A DNA stretch of 64,000 nt from Cricetomys ansorgei (GCA_026225945.1 JAMJFZ010003581.1:5517001-5581000); one strand, 5' to 3'. Shown: positions 1-12,084, counted from the first letter of the stretch. The notes: a model not told the origin generated them from the letters alone. Numbers and translations are program-made.

Positions 1-896
1 AGGGGTGCAAACAATTGTATGAGAAGTTTGCAGTAAAATAGAGGAGAGGCTTGATGTTAAATACTGTGTTAGTATAAGGTTTGGCTGTAGGCTATGTGTG
101 TAGTATGTTTGCATGGTTTTTATGGAAAACAAACAAGATAAGGACTGCATCTATATAGCATGGGGTTAACTTTAAAATATAACCAAGCATAATTTATTTG
201 TGAAGGCCTGTCCCCACCACCTCAAGACATAAAATTGTATCTTAGTAATAATGTGGTATTGTCTCACGGATTTTAGGACTTAATGTTGAGGTTGTATGCT
301 ACATATTATGTTAATTATAATAAAATTATTGTGTCAATTTGAACGATAAGTAAATTTCTTTGTCATTTTGGAGTGAGCTATTGTTTGAGAATTTAGGTGC
401 CAAAATGAAGAGTTTGGAGATGAAAAAGTAGTATAATGATCTCCTCCAGGAAGTCAATTAATATGTAGATTTAACATAAGTATATTATATATGAAAAAAT
501 ATTTGAACTTTAGAATGGGTTTTAGAAATTTGTATTGAGAAGCAAATGAAAAAATGATGGATGGTATCTGAAGCAGAACAGGACACTATGTATCTCTTCA
601 CAACTTATATTAAGCCACCTAGGAATACAAGTGAGATGCCAAGTGACAAGTTTCCTCCATAACTTTGTACCATTAGTATAATGGGTAGAACCTGGTTAGG
701 GCAGCAGAGCTGTCATTGTGTAGTTGAGATGTGCCATTTTAAGGCTTATCCTAGATAAGTGGGAGACAGAAGTGGACATAATAAAAGGCTTGGAGAAAAT
801 GGCAATGTAGTCAGAAGTCATTTTTTCATTTGCCTCGAATGTGAAGACAAGATTTGTTCCTGAAAGGAGGAAAATGTGGTCTTGAACAGCAAGCCA
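1..896. other. Single-copy-looking AT-rich stretch, nothing recognised
   Basis: I see no repeat, splice-site pair or extended reading frame here. It is AT-rich with short homopolymer runs only. Confidence 0.5.
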
Positions 897-1094
897 GGCT
901 GGAGAGATGGCTTAGCAGTTAAGAACACATACTGCTCTTCTAGAGGACCAGAGTTCAATTCCCAGAGCTCATACCAGGTAGCTCACAACTTCCTGAAACT
1001 CCATATCTACAGGTATCTGATGCCTCTGGTATACTTGGGCACTTTCACACACATGCACAAACACATACACACAAAAAAATCCTTAAAAAATTAC
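897..1094 (+). mobile_element. B2 SINE
   Basis: The tRNA-derived head starts 'ggctggagagatggctta' and is followed by the pol III B-box-like 'gagttcaattcc' near 951. The body ends in an A-rich tail just before a GT microsatellite. B2 elements are short non-autonomous retroposons of muroid rodents mobilised by L1. This copy is moderately diverged. A 94-codon open frame across it is incidental. Confidence 0.88.
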
Positions 1095-1133
1095 GTGTGT
1101 GTGTGTGTGTATACATATATGTATATATGTATA
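1095..1133. repeat. (GT)n/(TA)n microsatellite on a B2 tail
   Basis: A GT run at 1095-1110 passes into a TA/TG-rich tract. Simple repeats commonly grow from the A-rich tail of SINEs, which fits its position. Confidence 0.9.
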
Positions 1134-3361
1134 ATGTCTCTTCCAAGAGTGCCTGTTTAGAGTTCAGAAGGTTTAGCACCTTTTTCTTGGATGACTGCAA
1201 TTTTTCCCCCTCGAGTGGGAAACAAAAATTTTAGTTAAAGAAAAATAAAATTCAAAAGATAGGACTAAACGTAATGAAGAGACGATCCTGTTTAAAAGAC
1301 AGAATGAATATTCAAATTAGCAAACTTAGAAATGAGGTAAAGATAGGAAAGAATGAAACATAACAGCGAGAGGGAGAATACACAAGCTGCTGTGCTCACG
1401 TTGTGTGAAAATGACTTGCAGAACGAGGGTAAAAGTGCTTGAAGGAATTAACTAGTTTTAATATTTGAAGAAAAAGTTTGGTCTAAAGACTCTGTGACTT
1501 CAAAAGACTCTAGGTTTCTTTGTACAGCAGGGTTGATGCACCTCTCTATAGTCATATAGGGATGGGGAAGAAATAATTAATGCAGTATCTAGTCTGCTTG
1601 GAACACGGATAATCTTCCAGATTTGATTCAAGAGTGTGTGTTGCTAAAATCCCTGAAACGGAATACATTTATGAACTTTTGTTTGCTTGTTAGGATTTTC
1701 TTCTTTTCACCAAAACTGTAACATTTTAAATAAAACCCTAAATTAAGTCCTCAATAATGAGAATGATAGAGACCAATGGTCTGCTTTCTGCCATAGAAAG
1801 AACTAAGAGAATGGTTAATGAGAAACTGCTGAAGGGAAGGCTTGGTTGAAGTTGAGTGACAAAATATGTCAATTAGTGAATTTGTACACATGCTGTATCT
1901 GGGGAAATAATAAAAAATGATGAATTAGCTTTTTTGGAAATGTTTAAGTCTACTAGCAATTCCAAATTTTTCAAATTGATGACTAAAAGGATGCTAAGGA
2001 ATTCTATGTGCTATACAAGCAGGATGTGTTCTTTATGACAGGTGGATAATGTGTTATTCCATCTATAGAAATTATCTTTAAGGCATCTCCCATCACATAC
2101 TTAGTTTAATACATATAAAGCTTTATATTGACTAAGTAAACTTGAAATGGTTAAGCTCCATGATTCTGTGAGCCAGTAAATTAACCCTAGTATTCATAAA
2201 ATGTGGATAAGTTTATCCAATTAAAAGAATGTAAAATTATAGATGTTGTTGTCTTTTCCTCGTAAGATTATCTATTACGTCAATAGTAGTCTATGGACTT
2301 GAATGAACTCTTGTGGAAGCATGATCTTTCAAATTTTTTTACTTTATGTTTTAGTAGGAAATAATGTTTAAGATATTGTTGATACTATCTTCTTTTATAT
2401 TCGATTTTGAGTGTCATACAACAAATCATTACTATACCAGAACTCGAATGTTTCTCTCACATTAGGGTATTTTAAAATTCCTCTCTTACGTGTTTTCATC
2501 CTGAAAACATATATTGAGCATGGTTTTAGACTTGGGCTGTAAAATGAGTCATGGGGTGCTTGTTCTCACTGTGTTGGAAGAATGAGGACACGTTTATAAA
2601 CCAGTCAGTGAAGCTGTACACTAGAACTAATAAATTAGGCATATACAATAGAAAATAGAGACTGGAATCTATACACAAATCAAGACCGTCTTCATGGAAA
2701 AGGCGTGACCCTGTGGGAGTATGCTGGGGTACATGATTGGTGAGCAAAACTCAGTTACATTGGTAATCCTCAAGGTGCTTAGCAGTAACTTTGGGGAGAG
2801 AGCAAAGACAAGTCTGCAGTTGTCTAAGAAAGCGCTTTCTAAAAAATATTATAATCATGTCTATAACTCTTCAGAAATTCCTCAAAGCCCCTAAGTAAAA
2901 AGTCATAAATAGGCTAAGAATTTTAATATATCCTACTATATAACATATATATGGAAATATGATTGTGTGGGTATGGCAACAGTGGTAATATTGTGAATTA
3001 TTTTTGAATAGGAGTTAAAATGAATATTATGTCAGGCATAGTAAAAAAATTGTTTACTTGCAATCTGTAGATTGATAAATCTTCATCTTGAATACTGGTC
3101 AAATTCATAATGAGTGAGATATTTTGAGATTTCTTATTTTATAACAAGATGTGAGGAAAGATAAGGAATTTCATAATGCAAAGAATTTCGAGGGTTTTTT
3201 TTATGTTATACCTGAGTATAAAAAGATATAATGTAGAGACTTGGCAGAGTCGAAGCTTCCCTTTATTAAAAAAAAAAAAAAAAACCTGTAAGGAATGCAT
3301 ACTATTGATAGATTTGCTGCTGTGTGGTCCTGAAATTCTCTAATTCTGAGGCATGACTCTG
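1134..3361. other. Single-copy-looking AT-rich stretch, nothing recognised
   Basis: No gene or identifiable repeat seen. An uninterrupted run of 17 A lies at 3268-3284, about 80 bp before the B4 element. It may be a remnant retroposon tail, but no body can be assigned. Confidence 0.45.
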
Positions 3362-3624
3362 CTCCTTAATTTTTGAGACAAACTATCTAACTAAACCTGG
3401 AGCTCCCTAATTCTGCATGACTTGTTTAGCTCATGAACCCCAGGGATTCTTCTGTCTCAGTTTCTTCAGTACCGATAACATGGGCATTTGTGACTATGCC
3501 CAGAGTTTTTCACAGGTCTGAAGATCTGAATCAAAGCCTTAACTTGTATACTTGTATACTTGTATACTTGTATACTTGTGTACTAGGCACTGAACCAACT
3601 GAGACATCTTCCCAACTAACTTAA
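3362..3624 (-). mobile_element. B4-type (ID-B1 fusion) SINE, minus strand
   Basis: Read on the minus strand, the right end (3624 to about 3530) is an ID-like tRNA-derived head, seen on the plus strand as 'gagacatcttcccaacta'. The left part is B1-like, with 'acctggagctccctaat' and 'ccccagggattcttctgtct' matching the B1-derived half of B4 elements. An 8-bp unit is tandemly expanded inside the head (separate entry). Diverged and inactive. Confidence 0.65.
3543..3583. repeat. 8-bp tandem repeat, about 5 copies, inside a B4
   Basis: The unit 'cttgtata' occurs four times perfectly and once as 'cttgtgta'. It replaces the short segment normally found in the ID-like head of B4, so it arose by local expansion after insertion. 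Confidence 0.9.
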
Positions 3625-4899
3625 ATGACCTTTAACTTTATCTTTAAAGCCTCTGAAATGACCAGGGTCATAAAATGCTAGAGTTAGATGTGGTGCCGGA
3701 AGTCTAATCACAGTCCGATTTGTTTCCATGTCCCACAGAATCTGATGTCAGATTGTGTGCTGTTCATTCGTCTCCAGAGCATACAGCAGAAGCTCTCTAT
3801 AGGCTACATGAATTCTGTGGGTCATGGTTATCACTTGAAGTCAAGATCTATTGACTCTAATCACGCCTGGTTGCCAAATACTTGTAAGACTATAACATCA
3901 TGTCACCAACTGTTTAAATATTTACAATTAAAAATAAAGGTTAAAAATTTGAGAATTAAGAGGGATATTGTACATGATATTTGCTTATAATGTACCCACT
4001 TAACAGCCCCACACCACATATACCCAACTACACTCTTTGTAAATGTCTTTTGTGTGGAACGTATTAAGGCCTACTCTTTTTATCTGTTAATAGACTGGCC
4101 ATGGACACAGAAGAGAATTTTCGACTGTAGGAGTAGCTGAAATAAAATCCAAGCCTTAAATAAGCTTACACAAGTCACACCCTAATGTACTTTTTGCTTA
4201 CTAATGTGTATTTTACTAACTCCCACCAGTAGAAGCATATGAATGAATTTAATGTTGGCTCTTTATTCATTGGTCAGTGATTCCTACCTAAACCCTAGTA
4301 ATATTTTTCTGCATTGCTTTAGAAAAATTAAATTGTCTGGAGAAATGTATGGATCATGGAAACATTTTTTCATCTCTTCTTGATTCTATAAAAACATCAA
4401 GTGATCTGAGTTTATATCATGTAACACATGGGAGTGTCTACTTCCCATAGGAAAGGGTTCTGATGGACACTCCTTGTACCTAGAGTGGGAGAACGGAGTG
4501 AGAAGTATGAAGAAGCTTACAGGAAATTTTTATTTCTCAACTGGTTTTCAAAATGTCCTGAGAAGGCTCTGCATCTGTTAAAATAGACCAAGAAGATAGC
4601 AAGAGCATTCTCTCCTGTCCTTTAGTAGAGCTCAAGTTTCCTAAACTGAAAATGGGAGTGGGAGTGATGGTAAGTACTTCAGAAGCTATTAAAGATCGTG
4701 GAAATTAGTGGAGAAGATGTCCCAGTTGTTTCAGTGCCTGGTTCAAGCTTTCTGGTGCTGCATTGTGTGGTGACTCTAAAATTCCCTTCAGAAAATAATA
4801 CAGCGAAAGGATAAGCTTATCCATCAGAATGTTCTTCTTTTATAAAGTGTCATATCTTTCTGACAATTCTTCACTATGACTGGGCATATAAAATTAGCA
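3625..4899. other. Single-copy-looking stretch, nothing recognised
   Basis: A 100-codon plus frame at 3688-3990 has no recognisable domain and no convincing splice context, so I do not call it. Confidence 0.45.
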
Positions 4900-5160
4900 T
4901 AATTATGGATTCAATTAAACAACTACTGGTTATCCCTAAGATATAAATGTCACTATTGCACTCTAGGGTGAATCTTGCCATGCTGGTCATTGCTGTGATC
5001 CAAAGGCTTTGCAGCTGGGCCTGACTATTGATTGCTTTTCTCGTTTGGCAGCCTGGATAGCACCTTTGATGATATGGGAAATAGTTCTCCAGAAGGGGAG
5101 GCATCCGTGTCATAAATAAGTTCAGTTCACCTCGACTTCTCCAAGTCCTATGTCTGAAGT
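4900..5160 (-). mobile_element. Old rodent L1-lineage 3'-region fragment
   Basis: The plus strand carries 'gaatcttgccatgctggtca', 'ttgcttttctcg' and a 'gcacctttgatgatat' block in the same order as the copy at about 15.58-15.72 kb. That copy reads as the complement of an L1 3'-untranslated region. This copy is truncated and diverged. L1 assignment is inferred through the 15-kb and 18-kb copies; a library search could place it in another rodent family. Confidence 0.5.
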
Positions 5161-6829
5161 ATGTGAAATAGAGTGGAAACGAAGTAATGTAGTACTTGTT
5201 TATGAAATTACCAAAGTAAAATAAGTATCAAAATTATATATAATAGTGTTAATATTTAAGTATTAAGTTCCTGCGTAATTACTAATCATTTGCCGAACCT
5301 GGTCTTTAATATAAAAATAAGTCTGAATTTGAAGATTTTAGAAATTATCTTAGAAACATAGAATGCTGCTTCTTTGCACTGACAAGTCCATTCTGTACAA
5401 CTTTTTCATGCATTTTTACTCAAGGGCATATTTATTAATCAAACATCTCAGCAGATGCAATCCCCATTTTAATTATCTGATATATCAGGAAGAATATTTT
5501 CTTTGTTCCAGAGTTGATACCATAGTAAAGATACTAATTTTTGTAAAACATTATGCTTCAATTTCTTAGGATCATGTAGCCTCTGTGTAACTAATGCTTT
5601 TATCACTTGATTTTCATGCCAAAATCATGGTAACTTCTTTAGAAGGACATTTTCTAGCAGTCTAGTTAAAATAATTATTAGGCCAAATATAATAACTAAT
5701 CATGACCTATTTATATTTTCCCAGGCAAGGATCTGAAGCAAATATGATTGGATTCATGAGGCAGCTACAGGTGACTGGAAACAGATCTGCAATGAGTAGG
5801 TGTTGAGACAGGGAAGTGAGCAACCGAACGGAAATAAAAATAGGTGAATAAAATGCTTTGATATCCTAACAATTTCATGGATAAGCTGAGAGGACTCTAT
5901 TTCTCTCTTTGGGCAGGAATGTTGGCCTTGGCCCAAACAGCCATGGTTGTTACATAGAGCCTTTCCAGTAGGGAGTAGTGAAGTAGAAGTAATAGTAGGT
6001 AAAGTTGACTTGCTGACTGTGGGAATATCAGTAGAATTTAATGTCTCACTATTTCAGAAAAGTTATGGGATAGTCAGTTATGTTGGCTATGACTACCATT
6101 ATGAAGCCATGGTATCTTGGATGAAACACTCCATCTCCTGCTGTATGTGAGTTACAACAGCAGGGCCATGGGTACCAGAGCTCTCTGCTTCATTTTTCAT
6201 AGCATTACATAGAGATAATAATTGTACTGCATGTTTACTTTAACAATGAAATGTATTTTATATATTATTAAAAGATATCCAGTAAGTATTACATTAATAC
6301 TTTTATAAAATAATCATTAGATGATATATTTGATCATCATTATCCTACAAGCAAACTAGAAACCCCATCAACTAGACATCAGGAAAGGGTAAATAAGTAA
6401 ATATTTTATTACACATGCATTCCTAGCTTTTGAAAGCCATTATGCAACAGTTATTTCAGTTCAATCAGTAAATTCATAATGCAGTGTTCTAAAGCCATGG
6501 CAGACATAAAATGTGTGAAGCAAATAGATGGATGAAGTATTTTCTGCGAATGTGAGCTTAAAGTTTTTCTGAGGTATGTTTATTGTGTGTATAAATTAGA
6601 CATGTTAACTTATTTCTGACATTACTCATGAATGAGCAGCAATTTTCCTTATCATTTTAATGGAACTATGTGTACAGAAAGTTCTACTACTTGTGTGAAT
6701 CAAAGGAAGAAGGTTTTATGATTTGCTTAATTTCACTGAAGCATCATCTCCAGTTTTCAGCTGACACATTTTATCTATCTAATTAAATGGGGTCTTCTAA
6801 AAGCAGGGGCAGTCAAATCAGAATGTAGG
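5161..6829. other. Mostly single-copy; possible faint ancient L1 tail at 6350-6560
   Basis: Only 6350-6560 resembles the terminal part of old mammalian L1 3' sequence ('ccccatcaactagacatc', then a TA-rich block and 'attatgcaacagtta'). This is too weak to call separately. Frames of 60-68 codons here lack recognisable features. Confidence 0.3.
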
Positions 6830-7112
6830 ACAACAATCTACATCAAAGAAAATAATCTAAGCATATTCCCAAAATAGAATGGCTAAAAAACAATACAAAT
6901 AATAAATAACAATGTCTAATGTGGGACTTTCATACTACTTGCTAATATTATACATGGTATTATCATGTTCAAAAACATTTTATGGTATATAATAAAGAGG
7001 ATATACATACCAATAACACCATAATTTTATGAATTTATTTATGAAATTGGTAAGTCCATTTGAGAAAACAAAAATTTAAAGGTGACCTATACCCATCAAC
7101 ATTACCATGGAC
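6830..7112 (+). mobile_element. Ancient L1 3' fragment, left part
   Basis: 'tagaatggctaaaaaacaat', a later 'gggactttcatactacttgc', and 'acccatcaac' just before the B4 follow the order of old (L1M-type) ORF2-to-3'UTR sequence. The element resumes after the B4 insertion. Confidence 0.6.
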
Positions 7113-7386
7113 AGGGCTGGGGAGTTAGCTGGTAAAGTGATTGCCTCGCAAACATGAGGCCCTGTGTTTGATACCCAGTATCCATGTATAAAATAAAAAA
7201 ATCATTCTTGCATTCCACAGGGAGAGGTTAGAGGAGAGGGCATGTTGAGACAGGCAGATGTCTGAAACTCCTTGGTTACCCAAACTTATCACTGAGTCTC
7301 TCCATGAAAAACGACATATAGTAACATGAGCCCAATCACATACATGCACATGAGCATGTGTACACACACACATGTCTACACATACA
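7113..7386 (+). mobile_element. B4-type (ID-B1 fusion) SINE
   Basis: The head 'agggctggggagttagct' and 'attgcctcgcaaacatgagg' is ID-like. It is followed by a B1-like body ('gagacaggcagatgtctgaa') and a CA-rich tail. Inserted into ancient L1, so younger than it. Confidence 0.75.
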
Positions 7387-7700
7387 ACATGTATAACTGA
7401 TAAATTGTAGCATATTCACACAAGTGAATACAGTAAGATACTCAGACTAAACAAGATATGCTTCATCCAATAAGAAAGGCTCATTCCATGCACATATTGT
7501 TGAGAAAAGATATTCAAGACATGGAAAGCAGCTATGCTCACCACTATATCACCAATGCTACAGGAAATGTCTCAGACATGGACCATTACTGCACTGTGTA
7601 TTATTCTATGACACTAGAAATGAAAGTAGTTATTTCTTTGGGGGCAATAATGACTAGAATTGGGAAAAGACTTTCATCAGAGGCGTGAATTTTGCAGAAT
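7387..7700 (+). mobile_element. Ancient L1 3' fragment, right part
   Basis: 'ataaattgtagcatattcac' followed by 'gaatacagtaagatactcag' continues the L1 3' order broken by the B4. The remainder to about 7700 keeps only a loose match to the terminal 3'UTR of old L1s. Confidence 0.5.
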
Positions 7701-8149
7701 TTCTTTAAGGTTGTATATCGTTCTTTCACTTGTACGATACTCCACCCAAACATAAAATCACATAATTAAAACGAGAAATCTTAATAGCTAGGAGAGTTTT
7801 GATAATCGAGATTTTAAATTTTCTTTCTTTTGGTATGGCAAATGAAAATGCCCTCTGCCATATTCTATTTATAAGTATAGACTTGATAAACACAGGAATA
7901 GAATACGGTGAGTACGGCAATAAAAGTAAAGAAAAAAGGACCGTTTTCAGTTTTCAAGACTAAGTTGGTATCATTCTTTTTTTAAGCTGCAAAAAGATAG
8001 AAATAAAACACATGCTTTATCTTTCTTCCTCCATCAAGCTTACTTTGATGTTTTTACTATATGTGTTCTCTGAAGTTTTGTAGGTCTTTTGTCTTGTTTG
8101 CTTGTGTGTTTCATCATTTTGGTTTATTTTATCTACATTGACATAGTTA
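7701..8149. other. Single-copy-looking stretch, nothing recognised
   Basis: AT-rich with T-rich runs near 7976 and 8080-8130. No frame, SINE or LTR signature seen. Confidence 0.4.
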
Positions 8150-8410
8150 TCTTTCTTCTGACTTTCACAAAATACCTAACAGAAATAATTTAGGGGAGGC
8201 GGTGTTATTTGTCTCATGATTACAGTAGGTACAGACTATCACCGTAGAAAGGGCATGACAGAGCCACCCCATGGCGGTAACAGTGACTATTGGTCCTTTT
8301 ACATGGTAGGATGGGAAGGAACATGTCAGAGACCAGAGAGCAAAACCAGTTCATTCAAAAGTTCTATGAACTTCCAGAAGAGCACCACTAGCTGTGCTCC
8401 AGGTGTTTAA
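8150..8410 (-). mobile_element. Rodent LTR-like repeat, family Y, old copy
   Basis: 'cacaaaatacctaacagaaa', 'taggggaggcgg' and 'ccccatggcgg' follow the order of the other family Y copies (21.3, 30.1, 48.4, 49.9 and 51.1 kb). In better-preserved copies the minus strand carries a TATA-like motif and AATAAACC near its 3' end, as in an LTR. I recognise the family as rodent-abundant but cannot name it with confidence. Confidence 0.5.
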
Positions 8411-9859
8411 ACAGCTGTGTATGTGTTACATTTCACATTAAAATTATTAACGGACAGATGAAATCAGTGAGCACATCGATTAAAAGTGCATTTTGGGTGC
8501 AAGCTAATATAGTGATGATTTTCTATATCAATAATCACCCCCAAAACACTGTCTTAAACACTGACAGTTACAGGCACGTCACATAAATTCACAAAGAATG
8601 TGTCTTCATTCCTTACAGTTGAATGGGAACTGCCATTAAGGTAAAATCAAAAGTAAAATATATTTGAGATTTTATCATGTTTCGAAAGAATTTACTTCCA
8701 GAGCACATACAAAGTGCATCATCAATGGTTTGTTTATCTTCTGCCAGATCTGTTAGACATAAATTTTTCAAGGAAATTTATACTTGTTGGCAAATTGGCT
8801 ATTCACATGACTTTAAAGTGAGCATTACTATTTAGTCTGCTTCAAACTTTGTAACAGTCAAGACAGAGAAGTTAAGATGGTATATATTTTGAGAGGATAC
8901 ATTCCCCAATATCTAGTCAAGAAGAGAACTAGACTTCATGTTGATCTACCTGGTAACTACTCTTTTAAATTCCCTTATGAAAATCTTTACCTGCAGTTCC
9001 TGAGTTGGTTTGGAGAAGACGTAGACAGCTTGCTTTTTGTAAGTTAATTATAATGAAATATGAACTATAAGGTGCCTATTTCAGCTGTTTCTTTAAAACA
9101 TGTTTCAGTAAAATTTTAACCTTTGACTCAAATAGCTAAATGTAAACCACTTCACCTTTTACATATAGATTGGAGTCTTAGCAATGGTACATCCATCAGT
9201 GTAAAATTAGCCCCAAGCTATGTAACTTGATTCAGCTGTCTTTTGCTTTAGCATAGAGGGCTAACTAGGTGTTGTGTAAAACTAGGTCATGGTAAGACTT
9301 ACTGCCCTTGGAAGGAAGGACTAACAGAGTACATATTCTCTGCTGGAGAAGGTTGAAATAAGGACAATGAATATTACCTCACCATATGAGTCTTTGTTAT
9401 TCTTTTTACAAACTATAGCTTTCAGGTTCTTCTCAGCTCACAGTGTTTATTTGATTCACTAATATACCTTAATATAATTGCAAAATCTTGAGTCATCATT
9501 ATGCAAACTAATTGTCAGGCAATCTTCAATCGGTTTACATTTCCCATGAATCAAATAGAGTTAATTTAATAAAATGATCAGTCATCTTTGTCCACCAAAC
9601 AGACTATCACATATGCAAATTATTACCATCAATGTTAATTGGTGCTAAATTATAGAAATTACAATTCGTTTAAGCAGGATCTTTTCCACAAAACCAATAC
9701 ATTTTAACAAAAAGTGTAACATTCTCTTTTCTAGGAAATAATTATAAGGCGTTTCTCTTTCTGCAATAACCCCACTGATAGGCACTATTTCAGAATTTAA
9801 CAGTTAACTCTTGTAAAATAACTAAGGCTTATATCTAGAGTCATGTTTATATGTATATG
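8411..9859. other. Single-copy stretch with a conserved-element candidate at 9420-9720
   Basis: No identifiable repeat. The block at 9420-9720 is dense in homeodomain-type TAATTG/TTAATT cores and octamer-like 'atatgcaaatta' and 'ttatgcaaactaatt'. This resembles vertebrate conserved non-coding enhancers. The inference rests on composition only. Confidence 0.35.
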
Positions 9860-10440
9860 AATATTGTTCTAGTATCTTTTTATTGAAAGGATTATCACTG
9901 CTCAGTTATATGGCCTTCCTATGTTTAAAATCAGTTTACCATGTTTATATGGTGTATTCCTGGGATGTCTGTTCTCGTCTACTTATCTATCTATCTGTCT
10001 GTTCTTTTAACAATGACTTGATAACTGGGGGTTTATAGTAACTAATGAAGTCAGGCAGTATAAATTCTCCAACACTGTTGTTTGATATTGGGTTGCTGAT
10101 TGTGGAACTTTTTTTTTATGTCTCTGAAAGAATTTCTAATGAGATGGATTATTTCAACAAAATAACTTACTGAGATTATGAGTAGATTGGATCGAATCTA
10201 CAGATTAACTAGAAACAATCTGATCTCTTGGTGCTATTGAGTGTTCCTATATGTGAACATGAAATCTCTTGCTATTTCATTGATTCATCAGAGTTTCATA
10301 GCTTTCCTCACATGGATTTTGCATGTGATTTGTAAGGTTTATGTATATATGAAATTTATCTAAACTTCTATTTGTTCACTAGCAGTAAACCATGATTTCT
10401 CATGATTCTCAGCCTGTAACTCCATTGTGGAACCAGTGGT
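9860..10440 (-). mobile_element. Ancient L1 ORF2 fragment, minus strand
   Basis: On the plus strand, 'ctttttattgaaaggattat', then 'gtttatagtaactaatgaag', 'gaatctacagattaacta' and 'tgctatttcattgattcatc' occur in the order seen in the complement of mammalian L1 ORF2 (reverse-transcriptase half). Reading frames are destroyed by indels. A non-functional fossil. Confidence 0.7.
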
Positions 10441-10860
10441 TTGCCCAGTGTCGTTCTCTCTCTTATAGATCTTAGATTTGTTTATTTTTTCACTTTTTCA
10501 AAATAATTCTGCATTAGAATGGCATAGTTGCTTATAGTGGCTCTATTTCTCTATGTGAGGCAACCATTGCATTATGCTGGGACTCAAGTACCAGGATCCC
10601 AAGGCTCTGTTTAACAGAAAAGCAATTCTGCTTTGATCAATTTTATATATTGCCCTTACCTACTGTGACATATTTATGGATTCTACTATACTGATAACAA
10701 AACAAATAGCAAAGAGACAATTGATGTATGTAGAGGAATGCAGTTTATTGATAATTAATGCATGGATGGATATAAAGATAGCTGACACACAGATATTTTG
10801 CTCTGAAAACAATAGCTTTCCTTAATTTAAAAAAAAAAAATCTTAAACATAAGTAGGCTA
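10441..10860. other. Single-copy-looking stretch, nothing recognised
   Basis: An A-run near 10830 and no other features. The last 12 bases (10849-10860) are the left target-site duplication of the B2 that follows. Confidence 0.4.
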
Positions 10861-11027
10861 GGGACTGGAGAGATGGCTCGGTGGTGAAGAGCACTGGCTG
10901 CTCTAACAGAGGACCCTAGTTCAATTCCAAGCACCTACATGGCAGCGCACAACTCTCTGTATCTCCAGTTCCAGGGGATCTGATACCCTCACACCAATGC
11001 ACATAAAATATAATATAATGTTAAAAA
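10861..11027 (+). mobile_element. B2 SINE with target-site duplications
   Basis: Typical B2 from 'gggactggagagatggctcg' to an A/T-rich tail, with 'ccagttccaggggatctgat' in the 3' half. It is flanked by 'ataagtaggcta' (10849-10860) and 'ataagtagacta' (11028-11039), a 12-bp target-site duplication with one mismatch. This proves insertion by target-primed reverse transcription. Confidence 0.93.
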
Positions 11028-11039
11028 ATAAGTAGACTA

Positions 11040-12084
11040 TTATGGAATCAGTCTTCCCAATTTATGGAATGAAGCAATACTATGCTGAGGAAAGAGAAAA
11101 AAATCACAAAGGGCACAAAGGGCACAACCAGGAGCTTAATAGCCACCATTTCCCATTAACAATGCTTTTTATTTCTCCCTAGGTTCACTTAGATGGCTAT
11201 TTACATCCAGGAACAATGAGTGGCAAACATTAATATTCAAGCACCCATACGATTTTGCCTTCTTTACGACTATGCACACTCTTGCTTAAAACTCAGGTGT
11301 GAAATCCATATTATGAAAGACTGCCAACCGTCCTTCATGTTAGTGAATTTCCTAGACTTTTCTAGTTGTTTGATTTACCTGCTAGGGAAATTCCTGGAAT
11401 GAGAAATTTTTAAAAAAAATAGATATTCAGAGAACAGTGCAGTTATTTGATTCATCACCTTGTCAGGAGAGAAAATTCACATAATTTGATTCCCTACCTT
11501 CCTGTCTCTGTGTTTTCTCTGCTGCCTGTCACAGGAGGGCAATGCAGATGCATAGTAATGAGGCTGGGCTAGGCAGCCACCCAAGGCATTTTCTTCAGCC
11601 GGAGAAAAGTGTTTCAAAGATATTTACAAAAGTCTCTGAAAGGACAGTTGCATAAGCGATTGCTCACCTTAAAAGAGTTTGGGAGAGGAAAAAAAAAAAT
11701 CTGGAGGCAAGCAAGTTCTGGAAAGTATACATAAGCACGTGGGAAAAAAGCATTTCTCCTTCTCCTTGGTCTGAACTCATGTGACATGAACAGGCTCTAC
11801 TTGGTCCATTACAACACAGCTAATGGTTTTCATCTCTGGTTCTCATTAAGAGGCCATGGTCCTTATTTAACACCCTACCTACATGGCTGCCATGGCTTCC
11901 TGTCTGTTCATACTCTGCTTAGGTTCTAGACTGTTTTTCACTTATTAGATTACTACATGACCTCATGAAAAAAGGCCTTTATACTTTTTCTTCTTTCCAT
12001 CTACTAAGGAAATTCTGCTCAAACATTCTCTTCTTAGTAAATTAAACTGTTCAAAAGTGAATCTGCTTGCCTTTTGATTAAAGT
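11040..12084. other. Single-copy stretch, possible conserved block 11490-11790
   Basis: No repeat recognised. 11490-11790 is less AT-rich than its surroundings and holds E-box and AP-1-like words. A direct 9-bp repeat ('cacaaaggg' twice) lies near 11105. No promoter or exon can be demonstrated. Confidence 0.35.

Noticed and set aside
876..1160. 94-codon plus frame
   Set aside because: It reads through the B2 SINE and its microsatellite tail, so it is not a gene.
3543..3583. Short regular repeats that could suggest a CRISPR-like array
   Set aside because: 8-bp head-to-tail units without spacers, inside a rodent SINE. A simple tandem repeat.
7125..7373. 82-codon minus frame
   Set aside because: It lies antisense within the B4 SINE and its CA tail.
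897..11027. tRNA-like A and B boxes (near 906/951 and 10870/10915)
   Set aside because: They belong to B2 SINE heads. No cloverleaf with intact acceptor and anticodon stems is present.
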